From positions 1-23,849 of the forward strand of contig RGNC01000008.1 in assembly GCA_010029175.1 (NCBI GenBank): 23,849 bases of DNA. The letters run 5' to 3'. The translations under genes were made by a program, and so were the position numbers. The notes beneath the pieces were generated by a model that saw only the letters and a list, made by a program, of their open reading frames with translations, was not told the origin of the DNA and searched no databases. The stretch is from Synechococcaceae bacterium WB8_1B_136 (GTDB lineage Bacteria > Cyanobacteriota > Cyanobacteriia > PCC-6307 > Cyanobiaceae). This document shows positions 14,856 through 22,859 of this stretch, piece after piece (position 1 is the first letter of the stretch; each line of letters starts with the position of its first letter).

Positions 14856-15091
14856 AGCAGGCCGCCTGGACCGCCCAGCCAGCGAGCCTGGAGCAGAGCG
14901 GCGGATACCGCCACTTCGCCGTGCTGGGCCAGCGGGGCAGAGGGGCGGAGAGGCAGGTGGAGCTGCAGGCCGTGCTGCAGCGGAGCTTCCGGCTGCTGGT
15001 GCCCCTGCGGGAGCTGAAGGATCGCCGCCTGTGGCAGCCGGGATGGCAGCCGCTTGCCACCCTTCAAGATGGGCCCAGTCGCGCCGCCGCC
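14852..15091 (+). CDS. Trp-rich TIGR02450-type segment, in frame with hisA
   Basis: Starting at the ATG that overlaps the coq4-like stop, about 80 residues read AAWTAQPA, then GYRHFAVLGQRG, VELQAVLQRSFRLLVPLRELKDRR and LWQPGWQPL. This matches my recollection of the small Trp-rich cyanobacterial family TIGR02450 (pattern WT, RHF, VELQAVL, VPxxELKDR, WQPGW). Those are normally free-standing proteins of 70-90 residues. Here no stop codon occurs before the hisA ATG at 15092, so the frame continues as one polypeptide of 337 residues (14852-15865). It may be a true fusion, a separate gene that lost its stop, or a sequencing effect. Function is unknown. The segment ends at hisA only by convention. 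Confidence 0.7.
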
Positions 15092-15865
15092 ATGGAGATC
15101 ATCCCCGCCATCGATCTGCTCGACGGCCAGTGCGTTCGGCTTCACCAGGGCAATTACGACCAGGTGACGCAGTTCAGCGACGATCCGGTGGCCCAGGCCC
15201 TCAGCTGGCAGGAGCAGGGCGCCCAGCGGCTGCACCTGGTGGATCTCGATGGTGCTCGCAGCGGCGAACCCGTGAACGATCGGGTGGTGAAGGCGATCAC
15301 GGCGGCCCTGCGGATCCCGGTGCAACTCGGTGGGGGCGTGCGCAGCAGTGAGCGGGCCGAGGAATTGCTTGCCTGCGGCCTCGACCGGGTGATCCTGGGC
15401 ACCGTGGCGATTGAACAGCCGGAGCTGGTGCGGCAGCTGGCGAAGCGTCACCCCGGCCGCGTGGTGGTGGGGATCGACGCCAAGGACGGACTGGTGGCCA
15501 CCCGCGGCTGGCTGGAAACCAGCAGCGTGCAGGCCACGGACCTGGCCCGCAGCTTCGAGGGCACCGGCGTGGCCGCCATCATCAGCACCGACATCGCCAC
15601 CGATGGCACCCTGTCCGGACCCAATCTCGAGGCGCTGCGGGCCATGGCGCAGGCCAGCAGCATCCCCGTGATCGCCTCCGGCGGCGTGGGCAACCTGGAG
15701 CACATCCTCTCGCTGCTGTCGGTGGCGCCCCTGGGGGTGGAGGGGGTGATCGTGGGTCGTGCCCTTTACGACGGCAGCCTGGACCTCAAGGAGGCCCTGG
15801 AGGCCATCGGCCCGGAGCGGCTCCAGGACGCACTCACTTCGCCTAATGGATCTATAACAGGGTGA
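15092..15865 (+). CDS. hisA: Phosphoribosylformimino-5-aminoimidazole carboxamide ribotide isomerase
   Basis: A 257-residue (beta/alpha)8-barrel isomerase of histidine biosynthesis. It converts ProFAR to PRFAR by an Amadori rearrangement. Family features are the N-terminal MEIIPAIDLLDGQCVRL with the catalytic Asp in IDLLDG, LVDLDGA, QLGGGVR, GRVVVGIDAKDG, the second active-site Asp in STDIATDGT, and the phosphate-binding IASGGVG and IVGRALYDG. The length is normal for HisA when starting at 15092. No Shine-Dalgarno is visible before that ATG, and the same frame is open back to 14852, so expression may depend on coupling or on the longer fusion. The stop lies inside the dyad upstream of the Fur-family gene. 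Confidence 0.95.
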   Translation: MEIIPAIDLLDGQCVRLHQGNYDQVTQFSDDPVAQALSWQEQGAQRLHLVDLDGARSGEPVNDRVVKAITAALRIPVQLGGGVRSSERAEELLACGLDRVILGTVAIEQPELVRQLAKRHPGRVVVGIDAKDGLVATRGWLETSSVQATDLARSFEGTGVAAIISTDIATDGTLSGPNLEALRAMAQASSIPVIASGGVGNLEHILSLLSVAPLGVEGVIVGRALYDGSLDLKEALEAIGPERLQDALTSPNGSITG

Positions 15866-15878
15866 GTGCTCATCCTGT
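15857..15878. promoter_or_regulatory. 22-bp imperfect dyad, possible operator of the Fur-family gene
   Basis: ACAGGGTGAG (15857-15866) and CTCATCCTGT (15869-15878) are inverted repeats with nine of ten positions matching (one G-T mismatch) and a 2-nt centre. The dyad ends 3 nt before the GTG start of the Fur-family gene and overlaps the hisA stop (15863-15865). A -10-like TATAAC at 15853-15858 overlaps its left end; no good -35 is visible. The position fits autoregulation by the downstream repressor. It does not resemble the textbook A/T-rich Fur or PerR box, so a hairpin controlling translation is an alternative. Confidence 0.45.
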
Positions 15879-15881
15879 CCC

Positions 15882-16307
15882 GTGCCTGCCACGCCAGCCA
15901 AATCGGGAGTCGACAGCGCCTACCTGCGCTGCCGTGACCTGGGCATGCGGCTGTCGCGGCAGCGACGCATGGTGCTGGAGCTGCTCTGGGATGAGAAGGA
16001 GCACCTCAGTGCGCGCGACATCTTCGAAAAGCTGAATGCCAGGGGCCGCAACATCGGCCACACCTCGGTGTATCAAAACCTGGAAGCCCTGCAAAGCGCC
16101 GGTGTGATCGAGTGCCTGGATCGTGCCAGTGGCCGGCTTTACGGCTACCGCAGCGATCCCCACAGCCACCTCACCTGTCTGGAATCGGGAGCCATCCAGG
16201 ATCTGGATGTGGAACTGCCGCCCGACCTGTTGGAGCGGATCGAAGACCTCACGGGCTATGCCATCGAGAGCTACAGCCTGCAGCTCAGTGGCCGCCGCCG
16301 CGGCTGA
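15882..16307 (+). CDS. Fur-family metalloregulator
   Basis: A 141-residue repressor-type protein. The winged-helix DNA-binding half is clear: LGMRLSRQRRMVLELLW, LSARDIFEKLNARGRNIGHTSVYQNLEALQSAGVIECLD. The dimerisation and metal half has YRSDPHSHLTCLESGAI. The histidines of the regulatory site are present, but the CxxC of the structural zinc site is reduced to a single Cys (CLES), and no second pair is seen. That points away from Zur and classical Zn-structured Fur and leaves Fur-like or PerR-like as options. It starts with GTG 16 nt after hisA, behind a dyad that may be its own operator. The metal and regulon cannot be told here. Confidence 0.88.
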   Translation: MPATPAKSGVDSAYLRCRDLGMRLSRQRRMVLELLWDEKEHLSARDIFEKLNARGRNIGHTSVYQNLEALQSAGVIECLDRASGRLYGYRSDPHSHLTCLESGAIQDLDVELPPDLLERIEDLTGYAIESYSLQLSGRRRG

Positions 16308-16365
16308 GCGGCCTGGTCCATTCGCCTCCCGAGCCCTGGAGAAGCAACGCCAGACTCGTTAACTT

Positions 16366-18042
16366 GTGGCCCTGCCCCCCCACACAGGCACCGTGCCCGA
16401 GGCCAAGGCCGCACCCCAGCTGCTGATCCTGGCCGAACCGCTGCTGCAGGACGCCCTCGCCAGCCTGTTGAGCCACAGCGATGACGGCGCAGCTGCCTAC
16501 CGCACCGCCGCGGGCTTCGAGCAGCTGGACGGGGCTCCACAGCTGGTGATCTGGAGTGTGGACAGTTCTGTGTCCACCGGATCGTTGCTGCGGGAGGTGG
16601 CGTTGCTGCGGGAGCGCTGGCAGCCGGCGCCCCTGCTGCTGCTGATCCCAGCCGATGCGCCCTATCCCAGCGAGGTTCTGCTGCAGCTGCCGCTGGAGGG
16701 GCTGCTGCAGCAGCCCGAACCGGCCCAGTTGCGTGATGCCGTCGCCACCGTGCTGGAGGGGGGGCGCTGCGTGGCGCTGCATGCCCAGGCCAACGCCGGC
16801 TCCGGCTACCACACCCAGGCCACGGCCCTCGGCCTGGGCCAGTGGCTGCTGCAGAGCGGCCTGGCCCAGATCGAGATGGAGCAGCGGCGCTGTGAGCAGT
16901 GGCTGGAGCTCTCCCAGCCCGGTGGCCTGAGCCGTCTGCTGCTGCTCGGACGGCTGCGAGAACTCTCCCTGGCCCGCCGGCTGCTGATCTGGCTCTGGGG
17001 ACCGGTGAGCCTGGCCTTCCCAGCTCCACTGCCTGCCGCTGATCCGACGGCCGCTGATCCCAAGGCCGCACCCATGACCGCGATCACCCTGCGGCAACGC
17101 ACCGCCCAGGGGGTGTGGCAGGCGATCCAACAGCGGCTGATCGAGGCCGCCAGCAGCGGCCTGAGCAACCGCAGCGGCCAGCTGCTGGCCCTGGAAGGCC
17201 TCCATGACGACCACCAACGGGATCTGCTGCTGGCCCTCATCAGCCAGCTGGATCTGCTGATCACCCGGCTGCGGGGCGACCAGTTGCGGGGCGAGGAGCT
17301 CGAACAGCGCTGGCTCAGCCTGCAGCCAGACCTGCGCAGCCTGGCCCTGCGCCAGGTGGCCGGGGAGTATGTGCAGCTACCGCAGCAGGGCAGCCTGCTG
17401 GCGGTGGCGGACACCCTCAGCAGCAGCGCCAATCTGGGCAGCGAAGATCCGGAGCTGCCTTCAGCCCAGCCGATGCTCGCGGCCCTGGTGCAGGCCCAGC
17501 CGCTGCTGGTGGAGGGCCAGCTGCTGGCCCCCGATGAACCCCGGGCTCTGCTGCACCTGGAGGTGTTGATCAGCAACTGGCTGATCCGCACCGCCGAGTT
17601 GATCAGCGCCGAACTGCTGGCCAGCTGCAGCAGCTGGCCGGAGCTGCGCCGCTACCTGCTGAAGCGCGAGCTGCTGGCCACCCGCAGCCTGGAGCGGCTG
17701 CGCAACCAGCTCAACTCCCAGCAGCGCTGGGGCAGCTGGTTTGAGCGCCCCGTGCAGCTCTACGAGAGCCAGCGGCTGCTCTACCGGCTGGAGTCTGGGG
17801 CGGTCACAACGGTGCTGCTCACCGAGCCCCGCGACGCCGAACTCCGGCAACTGGGGTGGGTGCAGCAGTTGGTCACCCTGGCCCTCGAGAGCCGCGATGC
17901 GCTGGCCCCCCAGGTGCAGGCCTTCTTCCAACGGCTGGGGGATCTGGTGGTGGTGGTGCTCACCCAGGTGATCGGCCGGGCCATTGGCCTTGTCGGTCGC
18001 GGCATCCTCCAGGGCATGGGCCGCAGCGTCGGCCGGGGTTGA
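16366..18042 (+). CDS. DUF3685 (Ycf55-like) protein with receiver-like N-terminus
   Basis: A 558-residue protein that I associate with the cyanobacterial/plastid DUF3685 family, which I believe includes algal Ycf55; function unknown. The N-terminal 130 residues read like a degenerate response-regulator receiver fold (QLLILAEPLLQDALASLL, then LVIWSVDSS, PAPLLLLIPADAP, and LRDAVATVLEGGR) without an obvious phospho-acceptor Asp constellation. The rest is Leu/Gln-rich and helical. A hydrophobic stretch near the C-terminus (LGDLVVVVLTQVIGRAIGLVGRGI) could be an amphipathic or membrane helix. The start is GTG at 16366, 58 nt after the Fur-family gene; a GTG at 16393 is also in frame. The family assignment is from memory. 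Confidence 0.75.
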   Translation: MALPPHTGTVPEAKAAPQLLILAEPLLQDALASLLSHSDDGAAAYRTAAGFEQLDGAPQLVIWSVDSSVSTGSLLREVALLRERWQPAPLLLLIPADAPYPSEVLLQLPLEGLLQQPEPAQLRDAVATVLEGGRCVALHAQANAGSGYHTQATALGLGQWLLQSGLAQIEMEQRRCEQWLELSQPGGLSRLLLLGRLRELSLARRLLIWLWGPVSLAFPAPLPAADPTAADPKAAPMTAITLRQRTAQGVWQAIQQRLIEAASSGLSNRSGQLLALEGLHDDHQRDLLLALISQLDLLITRLRGDQLRGEELEQRWLSLQPDLRSLALRQVAGEYVQLPQQGSLLAVADTLSSSANLGSEDPELPSAQPMLAALVQAQPLLVEGQLLAPDEPRALLHLEVLISNWLIRTAELISAELLASCSSWPELRRYLLKRELLATRSLERLRNQLNSQQRWGSWFERPVQLYESQRLLYRLESGAVTTVLLTEPRDAELRQLGWVQQLVTLALESRDALAPQVQAFFQRLGDLVVVVLTQVIGRAIGLVGRGILQGMGRSVGRG

Positions 18043-18081
18043 ACGCCAGCGGCCACAATGGGGCCACGTCGCGGATGACCC

Positions 18082-18669
18082 TTGCAAGTTGGCTGTCTTG
18101 GGCAGGTGGGCCGTCTCGCCCGGTTGTGCCAGCGCCTGGGAGCCCTGGTGCTGCTGCTGGTGATCTTGGCGCTGCCAGCCACTCCTGCCTGGGCCGCCCG
18201 CGACACCAACAGCTACGACGGCAACATCTATGCCCTCTACGCCGGCAATGGCTCCCTGGTGCCCCCCCACCTGACCCTGGCCGATGCCCTCAAGAACGAG
18301 CGGCCGATCGTGCTGGGATTTTTTCTGGACGACAGTGCCGCCAGCAAGCAGTACGCCATCGTGTTCAACGAGCTGCAGCGGCTGTGGGGCCGCACCGCTG
18401 AGCTGATCCTGCTGCCCACCGACCCCCTGCAGGCTCGGCAGAGCAGGGGCGCCGATGATCCGGCCAGCTACTGGAAAGGCGTGGTTCCCCAGGTGGTGGT
18501 GTTCGATGGCGCCGGATCGGTGGTGCTCGATGAAACCGGACCGGTGAGCATCGATGCCATCAATGCAGCCCTCACCAGGGTGACGGGCCTCAAGCCCCAG
18601 GGCGATGTGAAGCTCAGCCTCAACCGTGAGGTCAATGAGCTGAACAGCGAGATCGTTCCATCGCGGTGA
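18082..18669 (+). CDS. Thylakoid lumen protein, photosystem I accumulation factor-like
   Basis: A 195-residue exported protein. The N-terminus has a hydrophobic core (ALVLLLVILALPATPAWA) with an AxA cleavage site before ARDTNSYDGN, so the mature protein is probably lumenal or periplasmic. The mature part has a thioredoxin-like pattern (IVLGFFLDDSAASKQYAIVFNELQRLWG, then VVPQVVVFDGAGSVVLDETGP, including the cis-Pro strand). It has no CxxC; the active-site position reads DDSAASK. I link it from memory to the Synechocystis Slr1796-type 'thylakoid membrane photosystem I accumulation factor'. The start is TTG at 18082 or GTG at 18106. The stop overlaps a GTG in the fumC frame (GTGA at 18666), but fumC more likely starts at 18681. 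Confidence 0.68.
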   Translation: MQVGCLGQVGRLARLCQRLGALVLLLVILALPATPAWAARDTNSYDGNIYALYAGNGSLVPPHLTLADALKNERPIVLGFFLDDSAASKQYAIVFNELQRLWGRTAELILLPTDPLQARQSRGADDPASYWKGVVPQVVVFDGAGSVVLDETGPVSIDAINAALTRVTGLKPQGDVKLSLNREVNELNSEIVPSR

Positions 18670-18680
18670 GATCTGGTGCC

Positions 18681-20129
18681 ATGAACAGCGACATCGACCG
18701 TCCCGGCACCGCCATCCCCACCGCTCCCAGCGGACTGGAGCTCGGCGCACTGCAGCCCAGCCGACTGGAGAGCGACAGCCTTGGAGCCATCGCCGTGCCG
18801 GCCGATCACTACTGGGGCGCCCAGACCCAGCGCTCGATCGCCAACTTCCCCTTCGGCCAGCCCATGCCGCTGGCGATCGTGCACGCCTTCGGCCAGCTCA
18901 AGGCGGCCTGCGCCGAAGCCAACCGCGACCTGGGCAGCCTGGATGCCGACCTCTGCGCCGCCATCGTGGCCGCCGCCGAACAGGTGGCTCGCGGCGAGCT
19001 CGATCGGGAATTCCCGCTCAAGGTGTGGCAGACGGGCTCCGGCACCCAGAGCAACATGAACGCCAACGAGGTGATCGCCAACCGGGCGATTGAAGCCCTC
19101 GGCGGTGTGCTCGGCAGCAAGAGCCCCGTGCACCCGAACGACCATGTGAATCTCAGCCAGTCGAGCAACGACACCTTCCCGACGGCGATGCACGTGGCGG
19201 TGCTGCTGGAGTTGGAGCGGGAGCTGCTGCCGGCGGTGGAGCAGCTGGCGGAGGCCCTGCAGGCCCGGGCCACCGCCTGGGCCCAGCTGGTGAAGATCGG
19301 CCGCACCCACCTGCAGGATGCGGTGCCCCTCAGCCTCGGGCAGGAGTTCAGCGGCTACGTGGCCCAGCTTGAGCTGGGGCTGGAGGCGATCCGCCAGGGC
19401 CTGCCGCTGGTGCGGCAGCTGGCCATCGGTGGCACGGCCGTGGGCACCGGCCTCAATGCCCCCAAGGGGTTCGGCGAGGCGGTTGCGGCGCGACTGAGCG
19501 AACGGCTGGGCACCAGCTTCGTGAGCGCCCCCAACAAATTCCAGGCTCTGGCCGGCCACGAGGCCCTCGCCCATTGCCACGGTGCCCTCACGGTGCTGGC
19601 CGGCAGCCTGATGAAGATCGCCAACGACATCCGCTGGCTGGGCAGCGGGCCCCGCTGCGGCCTGGGGGAGCTGGTGCTGCCGGAGAACGAACCGGGCTCC
19701 TCGATCATGCCGGGCAAGGTGAACCCCACCCAGTGCGAGAGCCTCACGATGGTGGCTGCGCAGGTGATGGGCAACAACACCGCCGTTCAGCTGGCCGCCA
19801 GCCAGGGCAACTTCGAGCTCAACGTGTTCAAGCCGCTGATCGCCCACAACGTGCTCGAGAGCATCGAACTGCTGGCGGGTGCCTGCCGCAGCTTCCGCGA
19901 GCACTGCATCGAGGGTCTCAAGGCCAATGAACAGCGGATCGAGCGGCTGCTCCACCAGAGCCTGATGCTGGTGACGGCCCTCACCCCAGCCATCGGCTAC
20001 GACCGCGCCAGCGCCATCGCCAAACATGCCCATCGCCATGGGCTCAGCCTGCGGGAGGCGGCCCTGGTGCTCGGAGAGATCAGCGGTGAGGAGTTCGACC
20101 AGTGGGTACGGCCCGAGCGGATGGTGTGA
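18681..20129 (+). CDS. fumC: Class II fumarate hydratase
   Basis: A 482-residue cytosolic fumarase that reversibly hydrates fumarate to malate. Superfamily signatures are present: YWGAQTQRSIANFPFG near the N-terminus, SGTQSNMNANEVIANRA, HPNDHVNLSQSSNDTFPTAMH (substrate-binding), GRTHLQDAVPLSLGQEFSGY (catalytic His), and the fumarate-lyase signature GSSIMPGKVNPTQCE. The length is close to the usual 460-470 plus an N-terminal extension of about 30 residues. ATG 18681 is chosen; a GTG at 18666 overlaps the previous gene's stop and adds five residues. In cyanobacteria it serves the partial TCA cycle and recycles fumarate from purine and arginine synthesis. It meets the convergent phoH gene with no intervening base. 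Confidence 0.95.
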   Translation: MNSDIDRPGTAIPTAPSGLELGALQPSRLESDSLGAIAVPADHYWGAQTQRSIANFPFGQPMPLAIVHAFGQLKAACAEANRDLGSLDADLCAAIVAAAEQVARGELDREFPLKVWQTGSGTQSNMNANEVIANRAIEALGGVLGSKSPVHPNDHVNLSQSSNDTFPTAMHVAVLLELERELLPAVEQLAEALQARATAWAQLVKIGRTHLQDAVPLSLGQEFSGYVAQLELGLEAIRQGLPLVRQLAIGGTAVGTGLNAPKGFGEAVAARLSERLGTSFVSAPNKFQALAGHEALAHCHGALTVLAGSLMKIANDIRWLGSGPRCGLGELVLPENEPGSSIMPGKVNPTQCESLTMVAAQVMGNNTAVQLAASQGNFELNVFKPLIAHNVLESIELLAGACRSFREHCIEGLKANEQRIERLLHQSLMLVTALTPAIGYDRASAIAKHAHRHGLSLREAALVLGEISGEEFDQWVRPERMV

Positions 20130-21545
20130 TCAGAGCAGGTTGGCCGCCAGTTCCGCCAGCTCACTGCGCTCGCCGCGCACCAGGGTCACGTGGCCAGCGA
20201 GCGGTTGGCCCTTGAACCGCTCCACCAGCCAGGTGAGGCCATTGCTCTCGGCATCCACGTAGGGGTTGTCGATCTGGTAGGGATCGCCGGTGAACACGAT
20301 CTTGGTGCCTTCGCCCACCCGGGTCACGATCGTTTTCACCTCATGGGGGGTGAGGTTCTGGGCCTCATCCACCACCATGAACTGGCGCGGGATCGAGCGG
20401 CCGCGGATATAGCTAATTGCCTCCACCTCCAGCAGACCCATGCCCTTGAGGTCGGTCCAGTTGCTGCGGGGGGCGCGGTGGCTGCCGGCACGGGCCGAGG
20501 CCGAGGCGCCCGCCGGCCGGGAACCCTGGCGCCCCTCATCCTCGCCGCTGCCCCCCAGGAGGAAATCGAGGTTGTCGATGATCGGCTGCATCCACGGGCC
20601 CATCTTTTCCTCCAGACTTCCAGGCAGGAAACCGATCTCCCGGCCCAGGGAAATCACCGGCCGGGTCACCAGCAGTCGCTCGTAGAGGTGCTCATCGGCC
20701 ACCTGGTGCAGACCCGCCGCCAGGGCCAGAAGGGTTTTGCCGGTGCCGGCCTTGCCCACCAGCGTGAGCAACTGGATGGCGGGATCCAGCAGCAGATCGA
20801 GGGCGAAAGTCTGCTCCCGGTTGCGCGGCCCCACCTTGCCGAGGCGCACCTTGCCGGCCCTGGCCAGGGGCACCAGGGCAGCCCGCGCGGCGTCGTAACG
20901 GCCCAGGATCGTGTGGTTGGGCTGGGCCTCATCCACCAGGGTGACCCCCTCGTTGGCCTGCAGCTCCACAGCGGCGGCTGAGGGCAGCTGCTGCAGCGGC
21001 AGCCCCCCGGGGGCCTTGATCGTTTCCATGCTGGTGGCGCTGGCCAACAGCTCACACACCCCGGGGTAGAGGTCAGCGATGGTGACCTTGTCGGTGGTGT
21101 AGTCCTGGGCGATCAGGCCCACCGCATCGGCCTTGATGCGCAGGTTGGTGTCCTTGGTGACGAGCACCACCGGCGGCTGGCTGCCCATCACCCCCGAGCG
21201 CAACTGCTCCAGGGCCACGGCGAGGATGTTGTTGTCGCCATTGCCGGCCTTGAGCTCCGGCGGCAACTGGGCCAGCGTCTCACTGCGGCAGAACACCACC
21301 TGCAGGGTGCCGCCACTGGTTTCATCGATCGGCACGCCATCGGCCAGGTTGCCCTTCTCCCGCAGGGCATCCAGCAGCCGGGAGATCTGGCGGGCGTTGC
21401 GACCCTTCTCGGAGGGATCGCGCTTGAAGCGATCGATCTCCTCCACCACCTCGATGGGGATCACCACCGCGTTGTCTTCAAACCGGGTGAGGGCCTGGGG
21501 ATCGTGCAGCAACACATTCGTGTCGAGAACGAAGGTCTTGCGCAT
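20130..21545 (-). CDS. PIN domain-PhoH ATPase (PhoH2-type)
   Basis: A 471-residue protein with an N-terminal PIN RNase domain (about residues 1-140; LDTNVLLHDP with D8, VVEEIDRFK, and GNGDNNILAVALE with the downstream acidic residues) and a C-terminal PhoH ATPase domain (about 245-471). Walker A is GKAGTGKT (264-271), Walker B is VVDEAQN (391-397), and FTGDPYQIDNPY follows. PhoH2 proteins act as RNA helicase-nucleases. Between NLDFLL and WTDLKGMGLLEVEAISYIRGRSIP there is a Gly/Ser/Arg/Ala-rich insertion at about 331-362. The ATG at 21545 has GGGAGGG just upstream on the minus strand, a good ribosome binding site. It ends directly against fumC. Confidence 0.93.
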   Translation of the reverse strand: MRKTFVLDTNVLLHDPQALTRFEDNAVVIPIEVVEEIDRFKRDPSEKGRNARQISRLLDALREKGNLADGVPIDETSGGTLQVVFCRSETLAQLPPELKAGNGDNNILAVALEQLRSGVMGSQPPVVLVTKDTNLRIKADAVGLIAQDYTTDKVTIADLYPGVCELLASATSMETIKAPGGLPLQQLPSAAAVELQANEGVTLVDEAQPNHTILGRYDAARAALVPLARAGKVRLGKVGPRNREQTFALDLLLDPAIQLLTLVGKAGTGKTLLALAAGLHQVADEHLYERLLVTRPVISLGREIGFLPGSLEEKMGPWMQPIIDNLDFLLGGSGEDEGRQGSRPAGASASARAGSHRAPRSNWTDLKGMGLLEVEAISYIRGRSIPRQFMVVDEAQNLTPHEVKTIVTRVGEGTKIVFTGDPYQIDNPYVDAESNGLTWLVERFKGQPLAGHVTLVRGERSELAELAANLL

Positions 21546-21620
21546 GGGGCCCTCCCGCGATGGAGTTGGCGCAAGGGTAGGGGGATTCGCAGCGGCACGC
21601 CCTACGCTCCGGCACAAGCT

Positions 21621-22811
21621 GTGGAGCCGGCCTTGCACCCCCTCATCGCATTCCTGCTGATCAGTGCCCTGGTCTTCGGACTGGCACTGTTGTGGCTGGA
21701 GGCACGCCACCGCCTGCGGCCGGCCTCGCCCCTGCGCCTCAGCACGGGGGGATGGAAAGTGCAACGGCTGAACGACAACCGCCTCGCGGTGAACGGCAGC
21801 GTGACCATCCACAACCCCCATCCGCGGATGGAGGTGTTCGTGCCGGAGATCAGCCTCAAGCCAACGCTCCTGGGCCGCGCTGATCTGGCGGGCGTGACCG
21901 TCAGCTGCCGCATCACCCCGCGGCATCCGGATGAACAGGCCCGGGCCGATGGTTACTGGTTCGCCTACATCGTGAAAGGCCGCAAGAGCACCCATGCCGA
22001 TCTCAGCGTGGCCATCAGCGCTCCCGAGGGGACCGACCTCAAGGGCCTGCTCGACACTCTCTGGCTCGAGATTCTGTGGGTGAACTACGGCCCCTTCGGC
22101 CGCCTGCAGCGTCGTGATGCGGTGCTGATCCCCCTGCGCCGGCCTGCCCCCGCAAGCCCGGCAACGGCCCAGTGGCGCCAGGGCGACCACTGCACGGTGT
22201 TGCCGATCCGCACCCATCTGCTCGGCAGCCTCGACGATCCCGCCGAGGTGTTGCGGCACTACGCCGGAGGCGTGTTCCAACCCGGAGATGTGCTCACCAT
22301 CGGCGAGACGCCCCTGGCGGTGATGCAGGGCCGCTACCACCATCCGGCCATGGTGGAACCTTCCAGCCTGGCGCGCCTGCTCTGCCGGGTGTTCCACCCC
22401 ACCAGCTCCCTGGCCAGCGCCTGCGGCCTGCAGACCCTGATCGACGACGTGGGGCCAGCGCGGGTGCTGTGCGCCTGGCTGCTGGGGACCGCCCTGAAGG
22501 CCGTGGGCTCCAAGGGCTGGTTCTATCGGCTGGCAGGCGAGCAGGCCCGGCTGATCGACGACATCACCGGCACCACCCCCCCCTACGACCAGACGATCGT
22601 GCTGGGTCCCGCCCAGCCCGCCGCCTTCTGCTGCGAGATGGCTGCCGCCCTTGGGGTGGCCGTGGCCGTGGTGGACGTGAACGACCTGGGCCGCGTGAAG
22701 GTGCTGGCCTCCAGCCCCGGTTGCGACGAGGCGCTGCTGCAGCGGGCCCTGCGGCCCAACCCCGCCGGCAACGCCAACGAGCGCACGCCCCTGGTGCTGG
22801 TTCGCCCATAG
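21621..22811 (+). CDS. Membrane-anchored F420-0:gamma-glutamyl ligase-like protein
   Basis: About 396 residues. The first 25 or so form a transmembrane segment (HPLIAFLLISALVFGLALLWLEA). A beta-rich region to about residue 180 follows (GGWKVQRLNDNRLAVNGSVTIHNPHP, then SLKPTLLGRADLAGVTVSCRITP). The C-terminal half resembles CofE-type F420-0 glutamyl ligases (GDHCTVLPIRTHLL, GDVLTIGETPLAVMQGRY, ARLLCRVFHPTSSLASACGLQTLIDDVG, YDQTIVLGPAQPAAFCCEM). CofE adds glutamate to coenzyme F420, but this cyanobacterial branch carries a membrane anchor and may do something else. The start is GTG 21621 (TTG 21633 possible), with 75 nt to the divergent phoH gene. No other F420 gene is in the window. Confidence 0.8.
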   Translation: MEPALHPLIAFLLISALVFGLALLWLEARHRLRPASPLRLSTGGWKVQRLNDNRLAVNGSVTIHNPHPRMEVFVPEISLKPTLLGRADLAGVTVSCRITPRHPDEQARADGYWFAYIVKGRKSTHADLSVAISAPEGTDLKGLLDTLWLEILWVNYGPFGRLQRRDAVLIPLRRPAPASPATAQWRQGDHCTVLPIRTHLLGSLDDPAEVLRHYAGGVFQPGDVLTIGETPLAVMQGRYHHPAMVEPSSLARLLCRVFHPTSSLASACGLQTLIDDVGPARVLCAWLLGTALKAVGSKGWFYRLAGEQARLIDDITGTTPPYDQTIVLGPAQPAAFCCEMAAALGVAVAVVDVNDLGRVKVLASSPGCDEALLQRALRPNPAGNANERTPLVLVRP

Positions 22812-22859
22812 CATGGGTTCAGGCCTGCTCACCGCTCGCCGCTCCCCAGGGAATCAGCC

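Noticed and set aside
18468..20039. 523-residue minus-strand frame across fumC
   Set aside because: It mirrors fumC, whose fumarase signatures are unmistakable; the antisense protein has no domain.
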